Source: Vigna angularis
Taxonomy: Eukaryota > Streptophyta > Magnoliopsida > Fabales > Fabaceae
Assembly: GCF_016808095.1 (NCBI RefSeq)
Contig: NC_068979.1
Span: forward strand, 18,692,501 to 18,756,500
Direction: 5' to 3'
DNA: 64,000 nucleotides
In this document: piece after piece, positions 59,401 to 64,000 of the stretch
How positions within the stretch are numbered: the stretch's first letter is position 1
Layout: every line of letters begins with the position of its first letter
Translations under genes and position numbers: made by a program
The notes under the pieces: model-generated
The model's input: the letters and a program-made list of their open reading frames with translations, nothing else
Told to the model about the DNA's origin: nothing
Database searches by the model: none

Positions 59401-60934
59401 GACTCATGCTAATTTTTTATTAAATAATATTAGTTTAATTTTTATATAATAAAAATATGAAAATTATTTATAAGTAAAAATAGTTATATAATCATTTAAT
59501 ATAAAAATAATAAATATCACTTTTTATTGACCGTGGAAATAGTTTATATTGTTAGTTAATAAAAATATATGATTTTTTAAAATAATATTATTGTACGACT
59601 TAAAAATAAAATATATTTTTCTAAAATTAATTTTATCAAATGATCAAGTAATTAAAAATCATAAAATAAAAAAAATATAGTATAAAAATAATGAATTATT
59701 TATTTATCTTCTTCAGTTCTATATTTTAATCTTTATATATATAATTATAATTTTTTATTATTTGGCATTAGCAAGAGTAAAATATATGGTTTCTTTCACA
59801 TTAAATTGTTAATAATAAGGTGTTTTAACTGTTTGGTTCCTTATTTTTTTTTATAAAAAAGTAACATTTAATAAATATTTAGACTGATACATGCGCATTT
59901 ATGTTATATGTCTTACCACCTATCAAAGATAAAAGTGGATCACAAATGTTATATTTATTGAGGGGAAAAGTAAAAAGTAAATATAAATTTTACTTTGTAA
60001 TAAAATCAAATATAATTAAACTCAAACTTGACCCGTTACTTTTTGCTACGAAAAATGGATTAGGAGATCATATTATAAGATAGAAAGATGAGAAATAAAG
60101 TAAAATTAAATTAAAATAAAATAAAAGTGTTTCTTGAAAATATAGGTAATTTATTATGTTTAGATACCTGAAAAAGAAAAAGAAAAAGGATAAAGTAGAT
60201 TATTTTATTTTCTTATAATAGTAATTTAAGATCATAAGAAATATACGTTTTATTATAATATTTTTAATTTGTTATTATCTTACAGAAATTACGATTCAAC
60301 ATTATCTTTCTATCGCTCAAACAACTACAATTGAAATTATCTTTCTATCGCTCTCATTGGCTGGTTTCCATTCAAATCATACAAAAGAAAGGTCACTCTA
60401 CCAACCTCGTAAGAAATCCATTTTACCAACCTTGTAAGAAATCATTTTTCTCTTGACATTAATGAAATTTAATACTAACTTTATTGGACCGAAATCTTAC
60501 AACAAAAAGTAAGCAAATGAAAAAGATATGTAATCACCTTTTTGGCTACTAAGAAAAAAAAGTTGGGAAAGTAATAATGAAAATGTATAAACAAGTATAT
60601 AGAGATAAACAAATATAATGGTGAAGGTATCTATATAGAATATGTTTAAATGATTTTTTTATTATGTTAGTTTAGGAGAAAAAAATAAAACTAGTTTTCA
60701 AAAGGTTAACGTAAGTTTATTTACAATTTAATGACTTCAAAAATTTTCTACATTACTTCTTGAAATATTTATTTTTTTAAAGCATGCATAAATTAATTTT
60801 AGGATAAATATGTTATTTATATTTGAATTTGGACACAAATTAAAATTCATCATTGCTTTAAAAGTTTAATACATAAAATTTAAAAAATAAAATTAATATA
60901 GTTTTTTTAACTTAACGCGTCAACCTTCTTTTAC
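58476..60934. other. AT-rich intergenic DNA, no gene recognised
   Basis: It is highly AT-rich throughout. At 60296-60440 two short duplications occur (TTATCTTTCTATCGCTC twice; ACCAACCT.GTAAGAAATC twice). Confidence 0.5.
59310..59394. repeat. (AT)n microsatellite
   Basis: About 85 bp of uninterrupted AT dinucleotides, a likely polymorphic locus. Confidence 0.95.
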
Positions 60935-62154
60935 CACTAGTGCAGAAAGTGCTTTAAACGTTTGTTATTTTGGGCTTTTAACGTCAGATCCCGATCCGAC
61001 GTCTTTATGGGTGACGTTAATGGGACGTCAGACTCTACAGGTCCGACGTCTTTATAGACGTCAGATTACACCAAAACCGACGTCTATAGACGTCGAACAT
61101 GGCATTAACCGACGTCTACGACAACTTGTGTCTTTGGGTAGTGTAGTAGCACCTTCTTCCTTTGCTTGTTTCGTCATAAGAAAAACTTGCGTCTTTTGGA
61201 TCTCTTATGGTATTTCAACCGAAAACCAAATCTGGGTCCTTGCCTAGTTCCATTCCAACCGACAATGAAAACGAATACGGTGACATGAGAACTAGGCAAG
61301 GACCCATGTTTGGTTTTGGGTTGAAATGCTATAAGACATCCAAAAAACGCAAGCTTTCCTTACCATGAAACTAGCAAAGGGAGAAGGTGCTACTACGCTA
61401 CCCAAAGACACAAGAAAAACTGCACCAAACACAACGAAGACTCATTTTAATCGGTTCAAATGGAAGACAGTCCATCAAAGACTAATTTAATCGGAGTAAA
61501 CGTAATTTTAAACGGTTCAAAAGAGACAAAACGCACCTGGAAATGCAATGTCGCGGAGAGAAAAGGCGAGAAGGAAGACGATGAAGTACGCGTAACCGCG
61601 GGTTCGATTTCTGATTTAACAGGAACCCAGACGTCGGGCACAGGGGGGCACCGACGTCTATTCTCGACTAGACGTCGGGGACCTCACTAATATGACGTCC
61701 ATTCGATTTAAAAATTAATATTCGTGGTGTATATAGACGTCGGACGTAAGGGGAGCCGACGTCCAAACAACTTTTCACCTACCCTGTCAGGCCATTTAGA
61801 CGTCGGATGGTGGGATCAGACGTTCATATGGCGGAAAAAAAAACTTTTCACCTACCTGTCAAGCATATAGACGCTTGTGACAAGGGGCCGACGTCGATAA
61901 TCGTATATAGACGTCGGGGTTGGCGGGATCGGACGTCTATATGGCGGAAAAAAAGAACTTTTCATCTACTTGTCAGACATATAAACGTTCGTTAGGAGGG
62001 GCATCGACCTCTATAAATTAGAGACGTCGGGGACCCCCTACCGACGTCTATATGCCCAACTTATTTACGAAAATGCCACCGGTCAATAATTTACGTTGGT
62101 TATTTTGTGGTCCGACGTTTATGGGGTGACGTTAAAGGCCAATTCTGCACTAGA
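60935..62154. mobile_element. Non-autonomous CACTA element with ACGTCGG subterminal repeats
   Basis: It begins CACTAGTGCAGAA and ends TTCTGCACTAGA, with the 3-bp duplication TAC at 60932-60934 and 62155-62157. Subterminal regions contain about twenty copies of GACGTC/CCGACGTC motifs on both strands, the usual transposase-binding layout of CACTA elements. It is 1220 bp long with no transposase ORF. A foldback lies in its left half. Confidence 0.88.
61124..61415. repeat. Inverted repeat (arms about 124 bp, loop about 40 bp) inside the CACTA element
   Basis: The left arm (about 61127-61250) reads GTGTCTTTGGGTAG ... CCTTGCCTAGTTC. The right arm (about 61290-61413) is its reverse complement, GAACTAGGCAAGG ... 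CTACCCAAAGACAC, with scattered mismatches. A transcript would fold into a long hairpin. Confidence 0.88.
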
Positions 62155-62157
62155 TAC

Positions 62158-63049
62158 GTGTTAAAAAGTGTCCTAAACTTATATTTGAATTAAAATATAT
62201 TAAATGGTGTAAATAATTTAAATATTAGTTTAAAATATCGTTTAACACGTAAAAAAAATTGGCATAGTTAGATTAGAAGAATTACATCTATTATTTTTAG
62301 TGCTTAAATTCAAAGTTTGAAATAAAGATAACTTTAGAACTTATATCCTTAATGTTAACGTATAATAAAAATTAGTTAGTTAATTATTTTATTCTTTATC
62401 TCTTAAAATTTGTTAATACAAAAAATTTCTATCATGAGTAATAATGTTAATGGAGAAAAGACAATATGAATAAGGAAAATAGAAAAAAAACATAGAAGAG
62501 AACATCAATTAAAAAGAAAGTGTGAAATAGAGAGGTTTTTTTTAGCCTAAGGAAAACTTATTATGTCTAATACTAAATTATTAAGAGTAAATATTTAGTA
62601 TGAGACATATGATAAATATTTAATATGATGGTTGTTTAATAATTGGTATAATAATAATTTCTTCATAGATTAAAAATTCTTATAATAATTAATATTATCA
62701 TATTATCTTAAATTCTAGGTAACGATGGTTAGTAACAAAACAATAAAATAAATAAGAGAAATAATTGACATAAGAATGATTTAGTATACAATTTATATGT
62801 TTATATCCATGACTACATTATAAAGTATTTATATTTTTGTACATTTCAAGTTTTAAGCTTATATAGTAAAATAGAGAACAACATCTTATAATATTAAGCC
62901 ACGTGAGATTACATTAAACTCCACAATACTAACTATTTTTTCACTTGGGGCTTGATTTACATTATCACTTAGTGTAGTTGCCTTCACCATCAATTATTCT
63001 TGAAGGTCAGTTGAGACAATACAAAACCTCAACTTATTTGTTGTGACAA
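62158..63049. other. AT-rich intergenic DNA
   Basis: No gene or clear repeat was seen. Confidence 0.5.
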
Positions 63050-63400
63050 TATTGATCAATATATAGTTGGATTCTTTGTACCTAGAATCTTCGACAAAGA
63101 AAAATCTCCATCATTTATCAAGTTTCTGATAAAATGATACTTCAATTCAATGTTCTTGCATCTATAATGAAGACTTGGAATGTTAGCAAGATATATAACA
63201 CTTTGACTGTCAGTGAACAATGGAGAGTCACTTGTTTTGAAAAACCTTCTTATTTTATTTTGGTAGCTTGGTTAAAGACCATGTTTAATTCTTTTGAAGA
63301 GGTTTTATCTCACTTTTCATTGCTAGCTCTCACTTAATATATTCATCTCCCTACATAGCCTCAACAAAATGCTTTAACTCACCAGCATCTTTCAACAACA
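63050..63400 (-). pseudogene. Decayed copia RT/RNase H fragment
   Basis: On the minus strand, FTDSQSVIYLANIPSLHY and KYHFIRNLINDGD match the end of copia RNase H (compare CDSQSAIYLANHS at about 290). Just upstream, TWSLTKLP resembles the start of copia RT. The two ends abut, so most of RT is deleted. No LTRs are visible. Confidence 0.72.
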
Positions 63401-63628
63401 AGTAGTATAATGAAGGAGAATACATTTATGGTGCTACAATTGTTCTGCTAGATTCTAACCATGACTTCGGGAGTTTCTGACTCTACTATGTGTTTAAGTT
63501 CTAATTCAGGCTCTACCTCTATATTTTTTTCTTCTGATGATAACATCATCTTTTGAAATTTCTTCTAATGATACTTGTTTTGGCTATTTATTTGCATTTA
63601 TGAATTTTGCAATCCTTTCTTTATAAAA

Positions 63629-64000
63629 CATGGTGCAACAAAGGGAAACGATGACGGTTGTTTTTGAAAATATGCTTCGGCCTTCGAACCGAGACATATA
63701 CTGGTGAGGTAAAAAGGTGGGGGACTTTTGGCCTCGGTTCCAACCGAGGTAATATGTCAAAGGTTTCTGCTTCGGTTACCCTACACCCGAAGTAGTAAGA
63801 AAGAAAAAAAAGGGGGGAGGGGGTAGAGGGTTTATTACCTCGGTTCAACCGAGGTAATAACGCGGGCTTATGGTAGCAGTTCAGGCTAGAACTGATGCCA
63901 AAGCCTTTTTTTTAAATCACGTGCCCCCATGCCACCGGTTGTGGTTGAACCGAGGCGGTAGATAGGCTTTCTGCCTCGATTTTTGCCACAACCGAGGCCT
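63629..64000. mobile_element. Left part of a CACTA-like element with palindromic subterminal repeats
   Basis: From 63680 to the window end, CCTCGG-N-AACCGAGG palindromes recur at least five times (for example ACCTCGGTTCAACCGAGGT at about 63838). This is the subterminal pattern of En/Spm-like elements. A possible end, CATGGTGCAACAAAGGG at 63629, is a degraded form of a CACTA terminus. The rest lies outside the window. Confidence 0.6.

Noticed and set aside
61011..61995. Short ORFs within the CACTA element
   Set aside because: They run through subterminal repeats and the foldback; no transposase motif is present.
1..64000. tRNA, rRNA or other structured RNA genes
   Set aside because: I looked for tRNA-like boxes and rRNA-like blocks by eye and found none that I could support; a tRNAscan or Infernal run would be decisive.

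Overview
The window is plant nuclear DNA dominated by transposable elements. Features supporting this are GT-AG introns, long AT-rich intergenic stretches, an intact WAT1/EamA transporter gene split into seven exons, and nested Ty1/copia, Ty3/gypsy, PIF/Harbinger, CACTA and foldback elements. The abundance of SIRE/Maximus-type copia sequence (LTRs rich in AATCGATTA motifs, an extra env-like ORF) and of Tat-type gypsy sequence suggests a legume, perhaps Phaseolus or Vigna. That identification is inference, not proof.

Region 1 (1-13.6 kb) is an old minus-strand Tnt1-like copia. A solo LTR (1240-2694) interrupts it, and so does a complete but defective plus-strand SIRE-type copia (2936-11347, target duplication CTCTT). 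Region 2 (13.6-23.9 kb) is AT-rich intergenic DNA. It holds a 1.1 kb element with very long terminal inverted repeats (18564-19684), a large AT microsatellite, a truncated second SIRE-type element (20817 to about 22160) and a small MITE (22508-22682).

Region 3 (23918-33449, target duplication TTAAT) is a fairly young Tat-lineage gypsy element. Its gag-pol reading frame runs 5.2 kb without a frameshift but carries nine in-frame stops. Between pol and the 3' LTR it has an antisense gene with a 77-bp intron. Region 4 (34.7-42.8 kb) holds a minus-strand PIF/Harbinger-like gene pair, a DDE transposase and a Myb/SANT-like ORF1. A 2.6 kb solo LTR (target duplication CACTC) sits in the Myb exon. On the same strand lie a retroelement env-like pseudogene and a second fragment resembling the ORF1 C-terminus.

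Region 5 (42.8-50.3 kb) contains the only convincing intact host gene, a WAT1-related (nodulin MtN21/EamA) transporter at 46859-48703 on the minus strand. Region 6 (50.3-64 kb) holds another solo LTR (50271-52753, target duplication GAGAA) and a small CACTA-like element (53277-58475). That element is split by a minus-strand non-autonomous LTR element (53653-58418, target duplication ATATT). The LTR ends, primer site and polypurine tract of this inserted element match the style of the autonomous Tat element in region 3. A CACTA element with an internal foldback (60935-62154), a decayed copia fragment and the start of another CACTA-like element complete the window.

The biology is therefore mostly insertion history. 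Four insertion layers can be dated relative to one another by target duplications. The most notable signals are the intron-containing antisense gene in the Tat element, the probable autonomous/non-autonomous pairing between two LTR families, and the env-like gene lying within a Harbinger-like locus.
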